Positions 36,744 to 48,873 of a DNA stretch of 64,000 nt are shown here, piece after piece. The notes beneath the pieces were generated by a model. It had not been told where the DNA came from and searched no databases. It was given only the letters and a program-made list of their open reading frames with translations. The DNA lies in assembly GCA_963573385.1 (NCBI GenBank), contig CAUYLG010027030.1:124001-188000 (forward strand), written 5' to 3'. The DNA comes from Cacajao melanocephalus (Eukaryota; Chordata; Mammalia; Primates; Pitheciidae). The translations under genes and the position numbers were made by a program. Numbering within the stretch: position 1 is the first letter of the stretch; every line of letters starts with the position of its first letter.

Positions 36744-36756
36744 TCAATTTATTTTC
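36744..36756. repeat. Target-site duplication of the rearranged L1, right copy
   Basis: TCAATTTATTTTC, perfect match with 33042-33054. Confidence 0.9.
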
Positions 36757-38642
36757 AATAATTACTCCCACATTTGCTTTAAGTTTCCAGGTCCTTCTGT
36801 GTGGTTAACACCAATTATGGTTATGTTGATTGTTTTAATCATTACATTTCACAAAGCAGTGTTCATCACTGAAATTTTATGCATAACCACAACTCACCCC
36901 TTAACTACTATATTTCATATTTCTCTTAATAACTCATCTTACCTCCTGCTATCCAGAAGGTCAAGAACTGCTTGGTATTTAGAGGTGTCTTAACTCTTTC
37001 GGGTCACTAGAAATAAGCAATTTATTAAATGGATTCTGAGTACTTGCTACAAGTTAATGCAGTTTCAAAGAAGAGATTTGTTGCTATCTCACTCGAAGGA
37101 TCAGGTCAAATAGCCTTTCTCCCTTCCATTTTCTACAATTGCTAAAGATATAATTTGGGCTCCATTTTAAACTAAATCCTTGGATAGGGAGGCATCTGAC
37201 TCTGTCCAAACCAGCTTGTGATGCATTTAGTGTTTATGTTTCATGAAGCACAGCGTTATGGCAGCCTACTCCTCAGGGTTAAGCTGTCAAGCTGGGAGAA
37301 AGCTTTCTCTATCAGAGACCTGAGACTTTAAACTCTTTCCCCACTCAGAGACACCTCATTCTCAATATTACAGCATTTATAAGAGGATGCAGAAGTTATT
37401 TTCACACTTAAGAACTCTCAGTCAGCCAAAGAGGCTAGTCGAAGGTCATTCTTTTTGCTTCACTCTTTGAATTTTACGTGGCTTAAATGGTAAGAAATGT
37501 ATCTCCTTCCCCTTATGTTTTCATATTTTAATAGATTTCGGGGTTTTTCTTAGTGACAGATAAGTCGCAATACTGGCACTAAGGAAAGATCAAATTTCTA
37601 TGCAATTATAAAGGCCATAGTAACCACAATATGCATTTTTCTTTATTTATAAATGCCTAAATCATTTATATTGGTCACATTTACTTTCTTTTCACAGGTC
37701 TTTTTGTGTGATTAATATCTTTTATAGGTTTGTCCATTAATTAAATTACTTGGCCTCAATTATTTTGTATGATACTGCAGGTACTACCACAAGATAACAT
37801 TTTAATTTCTTGTCTGAGTAGTTTGTAATAGAGCAGGAGAGTTACTCCAATTCAGCATCACAGGAGTGAACAAGTGCAGGGACTGGGGTCCAACAGAGAA
37901 ACAAAGCAGAGATGGGTTAAATATTATCAGGACAAGCAAAAGAACTACTAGCAGTTTCATGAGTGGGTTCTTATGCCAAAATCCTGTAGGTATCTCTGAG
38001 TCAGGGTGGAAAAAAATCATGATGTTTTGCATCTCAGTTGTCAGCCCTACAGTAATAAATTCTACCAAGTGAGATTTCTTTTCCTCCTGCACCAGTCTTC
38101 CACACAGCTGAACCCAAAATTCAGAGGAAAATAACAGTAGGAGTACAGGGCAACATGAAGTGGGAAGAAAAATGGGGAATATTACAGAAATAGCTTTAGG
38201 AACAATTCAACTATGCCCAACTTCATGTTACCAACCTCAGGGGCTGCCTGCTGGAATCAGCTGCTTTCCTCTGCACATATATTTGCCCTACACCTGAGCC
38301 AGGTGTTCTTAATTACCAGTTTATCCAGGCAGGCCATGCTGGGATTGCTTCATGTATTCACAGATATTACGTTAAAACCTCTGAGTTGTGGCCAAAAAAA
38401 AAAAAAAAAAAAAAAAAAAGTCAAGCAAATGTGTAAAATCTTGTTTCACTTATAAAGGTGGTTTCTTGTTATGGAAACAGGATATCTGCCCTCCTTATTC
38501 AATAATTTCTTCTTAGTTCCTGTCTGTGTCCTATGTTCTAGACTGCATGACAGACGCAGGAGAGTGAGAAAAGGGACTGTAGTGATGACAGAGATAGTTT
38601 GAAGTTTCAGTACCCACATGATTGACTAAGTGTAATGATAAG
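36757..38642. other. Unassigned non-coding stretch
   Basis: Less AT-biased than average in parts (37200-37450, 37850-38350), but no recognised repeat or gene. A 96-codon minus frame at 37802-38092 and an 80-codon plus frame at 38213-38455, which runs into poly(A), lack domains. Confidence 0.45.
38394..38419. repeat. A26 homopolymer
   Basis: Twenty-six uninterrupted adenines, with no SINE or processed pseudogene recognisable upstream. Confidence 0.95.
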
Positions 38643-39023
38643 TGATATGGATTGGGTGTGTTCCTACCCAGATCTCATGTCGAATTGTAATCCCCAATGT
38701 TGGAGGTGGAGCCTGGTGGGAGGTGATTGGATCATGGGGGCCGACTTCTCCCTTGCTGTTCTCATGATAGTGGGTAATTTCTCATGAGATTGGTTGTTTT
38801 AAAATGTGTAGCACCTCCGCCTTCACGCTGTCATCCTTTTTCTCCAGTTGTGTAATACCTGCCTGCTTCCCCTTCGCCTTCTGCCATGATTTTAAGCTTC
38901 CTGAGGCCTCCCCAGCCATGCTTCCTGTACAGCCTGTGGAACTGTGAGTCAATTAAACCTCTTTTCTTTGTAAATTACCCAGTCTCAGGTAGTTCTTTAA
39001 AGCAATGCAGGAATAGACTAATA
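38643..39023 (+). mobile_element. MST LTR (ERVL-MaLR), solitary, plus strand
   Basis: Starts TGATATGGATTGGGTGTGTTCC. It contains 'ggtgggaggtgattggatcatggggg', CCATGATTTTAAGCTTCCTGAGGCC, the polyadenylation block 'tcaattaaacctctttt', and ends 'aatagactaatag'. About 381 bp. Closest to MSTA/MSTB by the full-length arrangement. Related to but older than THE1 at 48.87 kb. Confidence 0.93.
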
Positions 39024-39049
39024 GAATAATTATGATGGTGAATCCTTCA

Positions 39050-39195
39050 TAGTGGTAACCCAGTGCTGTGTGCTTTGCTTGATTTATCTGAATTAATCGT
39101 CATAACACTAAGTAGGTTCAATTATTTCCCCATTTACATGGATGAGAAAATATAAAGCACAGAGACCTTGAATATTCAAAAAGTACTTCCTAGGT
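39050..39195 (+). mobile_element. MIR fragment
   Basis: 'tgtgctttgcttgatttatctgaattaatcgtcataacac' and 'atttccccatttacatggatgagaaaa' are MIR core blocks. Confidence 0.65.
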
Positions 39196-39740
39196 ATGGA
39201 TGAATACATTCAGCCATGATGAATATATATTGGGTACCTTGACGTAGTCCCAGTCCTCGTGGAAATTGTGTCTTATTACATAGCAAAGAAGGGCAGGAGG
39301 GAGGAAAGGAGTGAACATAGAGTTCTAGAGGTAGAAGCAGGACTCAAAGGAGAGCAGGCACCATTGCCCTAGGCAGATTGAATCGTGAAATCAATTGCAG
39401 TAGAAAGAAGCATGACCTAGAGTTGGGGAAGTCAGAAGGGAAAATAGGCATTTTTAAAAGCATGAGATAGATGAGGTCTGATTCTCTTGTAAGGATGTTT
39501 GATCTCTGACCTGTTTTATAATACCTTCTGCCTGTGGGTGGCCCCAGGGTTAATTGTGGCCAGAAGGGGCCCTGAAGCTTTTGGGTAAATCCATCGTGGA
39601 AGAGAGGCCAGAACCAAAGATACTGAAAATAATTCACATTTCTGAAAGTTTTTTTTTTGCATTTGGAACATTCCACCTTATTCTATATATTCTGAAATTC
39701 ATGTCCTTCTGGTTCTTCTCTGTCTCTTGCTTCTGGCCAA

Positions 39741-39766
39741 TTTTTTTTTTTTTTTTTTTTTTTTTT
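39741..39766. repeat. T26 homopolymer
   Basis: Twenty-six uninterrupted thymines. Confidence 0.95.
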
Positions 39767-40769
39767 GTGCTTACGCTCTTTTCACGTTCCAAGATCTGAC
39801 TTGCAAATTAGAATTTGCCTAGTTATTTTGCTAGCTGGTGATTACTCCTGCCTGGATTCTTATTAAAAACAAAACAAAACAAAAAAATCTGTTTTGATGC
39901 TCTGCTTTGATGAATAGCCGGTGGGCCTCACCAATATTTACTTCTTCTTTCAAACAGTTGGAGTGAACAGTGTCTGCCATTTTCTCCAGGTTTAGTTCTG
40001 ACAATTATATTCTATTATAGAGTGATTCCAAGGTAACTTCTGCGATTTGTATTCCGTGTCTGCCTAATCCATTCACATTGTTTAAGTAATTCAGTGCCTT
40101 TTAACACAAGGCAGATTGGAAATGAAAAGAGACTTGTTCCTCAGGTACCTGAGAAAAATAAAAGATAGAAAGGTCTTCAATTACTCAGCCCTGGCCATTC
40201 TTCCTTCTTTGACACTAAGGTCAAGATTCTCATAAGCATGGCATGATTCCTTTCAAGGTAATGTGGTCCTGGCATCATTGACCCCTGGGCTGCTCAGATC
40301 TTTACCTCTTCTACCTGAAGAAGAGACAGACCTGTAGGTCTGAATCACAGGACATGATTCTAACAAAATGAATGGAACTGAAACCACAGAAACAGAGCCC
40401 AGATCATTTTCATTTTACTCCTCCTGTCCTCTCTCTTCCTTTTTCCATCCACCAAAGAAAGCCTACTTACACTGCTAGGACCCCTCCAGCTGTCACTGGA
40501 GTGGATATCCTCTTCTATTTCTCATTGCCTTAATTTCCTTCCAAGTTTCCCGTAGAGAAAGGAGATTTCACTACTGGCTCTAAATGCTACTTTGTCTTAC
40601 TTAGACACTTACTTAATAAATATAGTTTATTCCACTGGCAATGTATAAGTAGTTATCTTTTGTTTCATGACCTATGTTAGCCAAATCATACTCAACCACA
40701 GAAGTGTGATTATATCAATGAGAATTTTTGCTTCTGTTTTAAAGATTCCAGATACCTACTGTTTAGATG

Positions 40770-40935
40770 TTGGTTAACCCTTTTTATTTTTCACTTTTCT
40801 CATCTTTAAAATGGGGATCATAATAGAATCTACTTCAAATAATTTTAAGAAAGACTAAATAAGTTTACATATATAAGGCACTTAGAAAAGTCTGGCACAC
40901 AGTAAGTTGTAGGCATTATTATTATTGTTGTTATT
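40770..40935 (+). mobile_element. MIR fragment
   Basis: 'cacttttctcatctttaaaatggggatcataatagaatctac' and 'ggcacttagaaaagtctggcacacagtaag' match MIR/MIRb blocks in order. Confidence 0.75.
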
Positions 40936-40987
40936 TTCTCATGTCAACTCTCAAAGTCATTTATAAACAAATGGAATTCTTGGCAGG

Positions 40988-43216
40988 TAGGGCCAAAAGT
41001 CTGACTAGTAGCAGCTAGTGTGTGCCTTCACGGAGAGAAAAAAGAATAACAGGTAAATAGTAACTCTTCAACTGGAACATCCAGGTGGACATATTGCATT
41101 GAGATTCATCAAACAAACAAACAAACAATAAAAACACTCCGTCCTTGAAGAACAGAGAGGAACAGTGAGACAGGACAACTGTCCTCCTGGGAGTGGCAGG
41201 AGACAGGGGAGTGTCCCTGCTCCCCACTGTGAGTAAATGGTAAGTGAGTGAGTACCCCTGGAGACTCACACTTCTGTCATGGACTTTTGCAACCCTGGGC
41301 TCAGGAAATCCCCATGAGTCTCCTCAATGAGGCTCCAGACTGACCTGGAGAACTACATGAATCTGGGCAGAGCCACGGCTCAGGCACATGGGGAGTCCCA
41401 GGAGCCTTGGATCCCTGGGCATCCTGGCATTAGCAGCTGCAGCTCTAGCAATGGGGAAGGTCAGTCTCCCTCACACATCCCCAGGAAGGGGGCCAAGTCC
41501 ACAGCCTGAGCAGTGATAGACTGCAGGCCTCACCTGTACTGCACCTCACAGTACAAGGCCCACTGGCCTGGGACCCTAGCGGGGCCACGCCAGGCATGCC
41601 TGTGCTCTAGGGCGAATAGCAGTTCTGTGTTTTCCTGGGATGGAGCTCCCAGAGGGAGGCAGCCCCCCATTTCTGCTGTCCCACAGCCCTTGCAGCTGTT
41701 GCCCTCAGGCTCTAGAGGGTGTGCCATGATTAGGGACTGGTGTGGATCCCCAGCACAGTGCAGCGGCCCCACGGAAATGTGGCCAGATTATTCTATCCCT
41801 GCTTCTCCTCACTGTGTTGGGTATCCAGACCTGGGACTCCAGCATAACTATCCTGCTTCTCCCTGAACGCTTCAGTGAGAGGTAGCTCTGCATCTCTCTG
41901 AGGAAGAAATCCCAGAGACAACCCACAGCCTCTCCACCACTGCAGCTGCAATGGTACCACCCTAACCATTCTCAGGCTAGGAAGGAACAGAAGGCCTGGT
42001 CGCTACACTGGCACCTCCAGCATACTGCAGCCACCACATGGAGAGGAGCCCAGTCTCTCTTTGCTGAGAACCCCCATTTCCCCACTTTTCACCAGGCAGG
42101 GCTCCCATCTTGGGAACACAGAACAGCACTACATTCCCAGCTATGTATAACCAGTGGTAGTGGCTTTGTGTTTTCCTGGGGAGGGGCTCCTAGAGGCAAT
42201 CCACAGTCCCTCTGGCACTGCCATGGCAGTGGTTCTGTCCCTTCTGACCTTGGTTTGAGGAAGAACTGAAGAGTCTGAGAGTTCTACTTGTGCTTCCAGC
42301 ACAACACAGTCACTATACATAGAGGAATCCAGTCTTTTCTCCCTTTGAGCACTTGAGTCCCTGCTCTTCCTCCAGTAGAGGCCCCAGCTTGAACCAGCTG
42401 TGCAGACACCCTATCCCCTGGCTGAACATTCCCAATGGCAGTGGCTCCTCTTTTCTCCAAGTTGGAGCTCCCAGAGGCAACCAAAAACTCCTGTGCCACT
42501 GCCACTGCAGTGGGACTGCCCTTGCTGCCCTCAGATTGGGAAAGGAGCAAAGACCCTGAGTGCTCCAACTACACCTTCAGCAAGCTGAAGTTTCCCTAAG
42601 GAGAAGAGACCAGTCTGTCTCCCCGATGATGCATCCTCCCTGTGCATCATCAGGCAGAGACCTCCCGGCTTAGGCCACAGTACAGCTGCCTCACCATAGG
42701 TCAGTCACACTGATTGATAGTGGCTCTGCATTTTTCTGGGGCGGAGTCCCAAGAGACATGTGAACGTTTCCCCTGCCACAACCACCCCCAAGGCCCTTTC
42801 CCCTGCTGCCTCTTGGGAGAGAATATAAAGCCTGAGCTCACCCTAGACCTGTGCTGGATAGCCGGGGAATGACAAGTCAACATTTGTAGCCAGCCCTTAA
42901 GTGGGAGAGGAGTTCACACTTTTGGAGGACTGGGAGGGAACACGGGTGTAATTACGAGAAAATGCAGAGACGCCGTGTGGCTGAGCAAGAGCCTACATAC
43001 TGGTCATTACACTTAAGTGCCACCTACTGAATCACAGCACAGAACTTCAAAATCAAAAAGACTTTCTTCATATACCCCCCTGTGAAACCAAGAACAATAA
43101 TTCAGGTATAAATAAAGACCTGGCACAAAGTGTCAGCCCTCTAAAAACATCCATATAAGAAATCTATTGACTGAACTCAATTTTCATCACAGTTAAAGAA
43201 ACACCAGCCCACACAA
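40988..43216 (+). promoter_or_regulatory. L1 5' UTR, with internal promoter and about five tandem units
   Basis: G+C-rich 2.2-kb leader that in active L1s drives internal RNA polymerase II transcription. Five degenerate units are visible, each beginning with a block like AGTGGCTCTGCG-TTTTCCTGGGG-GGAGCTCCCAGAGG, at about 41618, 41883, 42159, 42440 and 42719, with spacings of 265, 276, 281 and 279 bases. A second block, 'ccagcacactgcagccacca...gagcccagtct', recurs at about 41752, 42016, 42293 and 42575. Many overlapping short frames on both strands (41327-42883) are by-products of the G+C content. Confidence 0.85.
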
Positions 43217-44219
43217 ATGAGAAAGAACCAGTGTAAATACTCAGGCCACTTAAAACACCAGAGTGATTTCTTTCCTCTTAAAAACCATACTAGTTCCCCA
43301 GCAAGGGTTCTTAACCAGGCTGAAATATCTGAAATGACAGAAGTAGAATTCTGAATATGAATATAAATGAAGATCATCAAGATTCAGGAACAAGTCAAAC
43401 TCCAGTTTAAGGATGTAAGTGTTACAATAAAAAAAATACAGCTGATAGATAAAATGGTCATTATAAGAAAGACACAAACTGATCTGATGGAATTAAAAAA
43501 CACACTACAAGAATTTCATAATACAATCATTCGTATTAACAACAGAACAGATCAAGCTGAGGAATTAATCTCAGAACTTGAAGATTAGCTCACTGAACTA
43601 ACTCGGTCAAACAAAAATTAAGAAAGAGGAATGAAAAAGAATAAACAAAACTTCTGAGAAATGTGGGATTATGTAAAGAAACCAAATCTGTGACTTATTG
43701 ATGCCCCTGAAGGAGATGGGGAGGAAGCAAGCACCTTGAAAATACATTTCAGTATATTATCCATGAAAACTTCCCCATCATCTCTAGAGAGGCCAAAATT
43801 CAAATTCAAGAAATGCAGAGAACCCCTGTGAGACACTATATAAGAAGACCATCCCTAAGACACATAGCTATCAGATCTTGGGTCAAAATGAAAGAAAAAA
43901 ATGTTAAAGGCAACTAGAGAGAAAGGAAATGTCACCTACAAAGGGAACCCTATCAGCTAACAGTGGAGCTATCAGCAGAAACCCTATAAGCCAGAAGAGT
44001 CTGGGGGCCTGTATTCAGCATTCTTAAGGAAAAGAAACTCCAAACAATTTCATACTCAGCAGAACTAAGCTTTGTAAACAAAGCAGAAATAAGACCCTTT
44101 TCAGAAAAGCAAATGCTGAGGGAATTAATTACCACCAGACCTGCCTTACAGGAGGCCTTGAAAGGAGTGCTAAATATCAAAAGGGGAGACTGTTACAAGT
44201 CACTACAAAAACACACTTA
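43217..44219 (+). pseudogene. L1 ORF1p pseudogene
   Basis: ORF1p is the L1 RNA-binding chaperone that coats its own RNA. In this copy the start ATG (43217) is kept, but a TGA ends the frame after about 45 codons. The same frame reopens at 43367 for 73 codons (to 43588) and shows the coiled-coil part, including 'DLMELKNTLQEFHNTII' and 'RTDQAEELISELED'. Downstream, the RNA-recognition and C-terminal parts are recognisable from runs such as 'gagaggccaaaattcaaattcaag' and 'aagccagaagagtctgggggcc', but stops and small indels are frequent. It ends at TAA near 44219. Length matches the usual ORF1 of about 340 codons. Confidence 0.85.
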
Positions 44220-44289
44220 AGCACACAGACAGTTCACACTATAAAGCAACCACACAAATAAGTCTGCATTATAACCAGCTAACAATATA

Positions 44290-47200
44290 AACACCAAAAC
44301 AAATCCACACATACCAATATTAACCTTAAATTTAAACAGGTTGATGCCCCCAGTTAAAAGGCACAGAGTGGCAAGCTGGATAAAGAGGGAAGTCCCAATG
44401 GTATGCTGTATTAAAGAGACCCATTTCACATGCAATGACATTCATAGGCTCAAAATAAAGGAATGCAAAAAAAAAAAACCTATCAATAATATGTAAACCA
44501 GAAAAAAGTAGAGGTTGCTATACTAGTTTAAGACAAAACAGACTTTAAAGAAATGAAGATCAAAAAAGACAATGAAGGGCATTGCATAATAGTAAAGGAT
44601 TCAATTCAACAAGAAGGCCTAACTGTTCTTAATATATATGTACCCAATACAGGTTCATAAAGCAAGTTCTTATATACCTATGAAAAGACTTCAATTTCCA
44701 CAGAATAATAGTGAGAGACTTCAGCACTCCACTGATAGTATAAGACAGATCATCAAGGCAGAAAATTAACAAAAATATTAGGACCTGAACTCAACACTTG
44801 ACCAAATGGACCTAATAGACATCTACAGAAATCCCCACCCAAAAACAACAGAATATACATTCTTCTCATCACCACATGGCACATACTCTAAAACTGACCA
44901 CACAATTGGACATAAAACAGTCAGAAAACTCAAAAAAACTGAAATCATACCAATGGCACTCATGGACTACAGCCCAATAAAAATAGAAGTAAATGCTAAA
45001 AACAACTGTTCAAAATCATACAACTACATGGAAATTAAACTACCTGATCCTGAAAGACTTTTGGGTAAAAAAATGAAATTAAGGTAGAAATCAAGAAATT
45101 CTTCAAAGCTAATGAGAACAAAGACAGAACGTACCAGAATCTCTGGGACACAGCTAAGGCAGTGTTAAGAGGGTAGTTTATAGTACTAAACACTGATGTC
45201 AAAAATTTAGATATATCTTAAATTAACAACCTAACATCACAACTAGAAGATTGAGAGAAATAAAAACAAACCAATCTCAAAGCTAGTAGAAGACAAGACT
45301 TAACCAAAATTAGAGCTGAAGTGAAGGAAATTGAGACACGAAAAACAATACGTAACAAACTCCTAAACAAATCCAAGAATCCGTTTTTGAGAAGTTAACA
45401 AGATATATAGACCACTACCTCAACTAATAAAGTCAAAAAGAGAGAAGAGCCAAATAAACACAATTAGAAATGATAAAAGGGATATTACTACTGACCTCAC
45501 AAAGCTATAAAAAACCCACACAGACTACTATAAATATCTCTATGCACACATACTAGAAAAATCAGAAGAAATGGATAATTCCCTGGACATATACAACCTC
45601 CCAAGATTGAACTAAGAAGAATTTGAATCCCTGAAATGATGAATAATGATTTCCAAAATTGAATCTGTAATAAAAAGTTTACCAACCAAAAAACACTCAG
45701 GCAACCAGGACCAGATGGATTCACAGCCAAACTCTATCTGATGTATAAAGAAGAGCTGGTAGTGTTCCCACTGTAACTATTTCAAAAAATTGAGAAAAAG
45801 GGACTCCATAACTCATTTTGTGTGGCCAACATCATTCTGAAACCAAAACCTGGCAGAGACACAACAAAGAAAACTTCAGACCAGTATCTTTGATGAACCT
45901 AGATTCAAAAATCCTCAGCAAAATACTAGAAAACCAAATGCAGAACATTTAAAAGCTAATCCACCATGATCAAGTAGGCTTTATACCTGGGATGTGAGGT
46001 TGGCTTAATATACGCCAGTCAATCAATGTTATTCATCACATAAACATAATTGAAAACAAAATCCATAAGATTATTTCAATAGACACAGAAAAGATAAAAT
46101 TTAACATTCCCTTATGTTAGAAAACCTCAACAAAGTAGGCATTGAAGGTACACACTTCAAAATAATAAGCACCATGTATGACAAACCCACAACCAACCTC
46201 ATACTGAATGGTAAAAAGCTGGAAGCACTTCTCTTGAAAATCTGAACAGTACAAAAGATGGCCTCTCACTACACCTATTTAGCATCATACTAGAAGTCCT
46301 AACCAGAGCTGGCAGGCAAGAGAAGAAAATAAAAGGCATCCAAATAGGAAGAGAAGAAGTCAAACTATCCCTATTTGCAGATCATATGATTCTATGTCTA
46401 GAATAGAATACTCTCTGCCCAAAAGCTCTTGATCTGATAAACAGCTTCAGCATAGTTTCAGGGTACAAAATCAATGTACAGAAATTAGTAGTATTCCTAT
46501 ACACCAATGACAACCAAGCTGAAGGCCAAATCAGGAACATAATCCCATTCACAATAGCTAAAAAATAATAAAATACTAAGAAATACCACTAACCAGAAAG
46601 ATGGAAAATTGCAACAATTACAAATACAAAACTCTGCTAAAAAAAATCAAGGAAGACACAAACAAATGGAAAACATTCCATGCTCATGGATAGAAAGAGT
46701 CAATATTGTTAAAATGGCTGTACTGCCCAAAGCAATTTACAGATTCAATGCTATTTCCACATTCTTCTGAGAATTTTTTTAAACTATTCTAAAATTCATA
46801 TGGAACCAAAAGGGAATCTGAATAGCCAAGGAAATGCTAAGCAAAAAATACACAGCTGGAGACATCACGTTACATAACTTCATACTACAGGTTTTCAATA
46901 CCCCAAAATCATATACTGCTACAAAACAGATATGTAGACCAGTGGAACAGAATAGAGGGCCCAGAAGTAATGCTGCACACCTACAATCATCTGATCTTTG
47001 ACAAAGTTGACAAAATTAAGCAATGGGAAAGAATTTGTATATTCAATAAATGATACTGGTATAAGTAGCTAATCATATGTAGAAGATTGAAATTGAACCC
47101 CTTCTGTACACCGTATACAAAAATCAACTCAAGATGGATTAACGTATTAAATGTAAAACCTAAAATGGTTAAAACCCTGGAAAATAACCTAGGATATACC

Positions 47201-48069
47201 ATTCTGGACATACGAGCTGGCAAGGATTTCATGATGAAGATGCCAAAAGCAATTGCAGCAAAAACAAAAATTGACAAATAGGATCTAATTAAACTAAAGA
47301 GCTTCTGCATAGCAAAATAAACTATCAAAAGAGTAAACAGACAACCTATGGTATGGGAAAATATATTTTCAAACTATGCATCTAACGAAGGTGTAATATT
47401 CAGAATCTATAAGAAATTTAAATAACAAGCAAAAACCAAACAACCCCCCATTACAAAGTGGGCAAAGGACATAAACAGATACTTCCCAAAAGAAGACATA
47501 CATATGGAAAGAAACATATGAAAAAATTGTTCAACATTGCTACTCATTAGAGAAATGTCAATCAAAACTACAGAGAGTTACCATCTCACACCAGTTGGAA
47601 TGGTTATTATTAAAAAGTCAAAAAATAACATACTGGCAAGGCCACAGGGAAAAGAGACACTTACACTCTGCTGGTGAGGTGTAAATTAGTCCAGCCACTC
47701 TGGAAAGCAGTTTGTTGATTCCTCAAAGACCTAAAAACAGAATTACCATTCCTTCCAGCAATCCCTTTACTGTGTAGATACCCAAAGGAATATAAATTCT
47801 TCTACTGTAAAGATACATATTCACATATGTTCATTGCAGCATTATTTATAATAACTAAGACATAGAATCAACCTAAATGCCCATCAGTGATAGCGTAGAT
47901 AAAGAAAACGTAGTACATATACATCATGGAATACTATGCAACCTTAAAAAAGAACTAGATCATATCCTTTGCAGCAATATGGATAGAGCTGGAGGCTACT
48001 ATCCTAAGTGAATTAACACAGGAACATAAAACCAAATACTGCATGTTCTCACTTACAAGTGGAAGCTAA
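44290..48069 (+). pseudogene. L1 ORF2p pseudogene (endonuclease / reverse transcriptase / Cys-rich)
   Basis: Homologous to ORF2 of the neighbouring L1 and of L1 in general; length about 3.78 kb, the normal size. The expected start codon is lost (44290-44292 reads AAC). The longest remaining pieces are 44806-45087, from the endonuclease C-terminus, and 47087-47281 ([18 protein letters not shown]), from the C-terminal part. At the endonuclease active site the expected Ser-Asp-His reads Met-Asp-Tyr (44961-44969), so the catalytic histidine is gone. The reverse transcriptase FADD motif reads FADH (46374-46385), losing the second aspartate. Stops and frameshifts are spread throughout. It ends at the TAA of 48067-48069. 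Confidence 0.9.
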
Positions 48070-48303
48070 CCAATGAAAACATGGGGACATGAAGAGAAAA
48101 ACAAGACACAGACACAAAGAGAGGAACAAGGGACACAGAGGCCTACTTGAGGCTGGAGAGTGGGAGGAGGAAAAGGATAAAAAAACTACCTATTAGGTAC
48201 TATGCTTAATACCTAGGTGAGAGAATAATCTGTACACCAAATCCCTGTGACATGTAGTTTACCTATATAACAAACTTACACCTAAAATAGAAGTTAACAA
48301 GAA
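48070..48303 (+). other. L1 3' UTR
   Basis: Contains 'gggaggaggaaaaggataaa', 'cttaatacctaggtgagagaataatctgtac' and 'tttacctatataacaaac', the standard 3' UTR blocks in order. Confidence 0.88.
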
Positions 48304-48868
48304 TACTTAAGGATTTATTTCAGAAATACATTAAGCAGTTTCTGACATTTTCCCTAAGTATTTTTGAGTAACATTTTTCTTAATAGCAACAATTTTGGAT
48401 TACCTGTTCTACACTTGTTACTTACCAGATGATTGAATGAGTAGCTTATTCTTGTTTCTAAACTCCAGTTCTCTTGTGTATGTAAAATGAAGATATTTCT
48501 AATTTACAGGGCTGTTATAAAGAATACCTGTAGTGTTTAGGATATATAATAAGCTCTGAATATATGATAGCTATTATTATCACACACAGATTTCCATGGA
48601 TGGTTAGGGGAAGATATCTCAAAATGTCTCTACGATTCCTTTCTGTTAGATAAAATTGAGCTATTCCTTGGATAATTAAACTATCAATTTCTAGAAAGGT
48701 CTAATTAAATGTGCAAGTCCTTTGGACTACACTAGAGTATCTCAGAGTATAAGTTCAGGTTTGAAACAATTTCTTTTCTCATTGAAGTAATAGTCGTTTT
48801 TCTTATGATATTACCTAGTGCTCGTTGCAATCTCAGGGATACCACGTTAGTCTCCCTGGATCTGATTA
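48304..48868. other. Unassigned stretch with a MIR tail
   Basis: 48475-48580 is MIR-like ('gtatgtaaaatgaagatatttctaatttacagggctgttataaag', 'taagctctgaatatatgatagctattatta'). The rest is not recognised. Confidence 0.5.
48475..48580 (+). mobile_element. MIR tail fragment
   Basis: 'acagggctgttataaagaatacc' and 'ataagctctgaatatatgatagctatt' follow the MIRb 3' end. Confidence 0.65.
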
Positions 48869-48873
48869 TCATA
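48869..48873. repeat. THE1 target-site duplication, left copy
   Basis: TCATA, identical to 51148-51152. Confidence 0.85.

Larger units (their letters stand above)
39196..40987. other. Unassigned stretch with T26 run and MIR tail
   Basis: 39741-39766 is T26. A MIR lies at 40770-40935. 40120-40620 is moderately G+C-rich, pyrimidine-rich and unidentified. A short 81-codon frame at 39554-39799 is interrupted by the T26 run and not a gene. Confidence 0.45.
40988..48303 (+). mobile_element. L1, essentially full length, defective (L1PB / late L1MA age)
   Basis: About 7.3 kb, in the order: 5' UTR (about 40988-43216), ORF1 remnant (43217-44219), ORF2 remnant (44290-48069), 3' UTR ending 'cctaaaatagaagtt' near 48295. 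The start near 'ccaaaagtctgactagtagcagctagtg' corresponds to the standard L1 'aagatggcggactagaagcagctag' opening, so the 5' end is probably intact. Possible short flanking duplication GAATTCTT / GAATACTT (40976-40983 region and 48301-48308) is imperfect. The A-rich tail is short. Both reading frames are extensively mutated, hence an old insertion. Confidence 0.9.

Noticed and set aside
41618..42760. Regularly spaced repeats that might suggest a CRISPR-like array
   Set aside because: Units are about 275 bp, degenerate and part of an L1 5' UTR, and the genome is a primate's.
41327..42883. G+C-rich region with many short frames, resembling a CpG-island promoter with exons
   Set aside because: It is the 5' UTR of an L1 with tandem units, so not a host gene promoter as far as can be seen.
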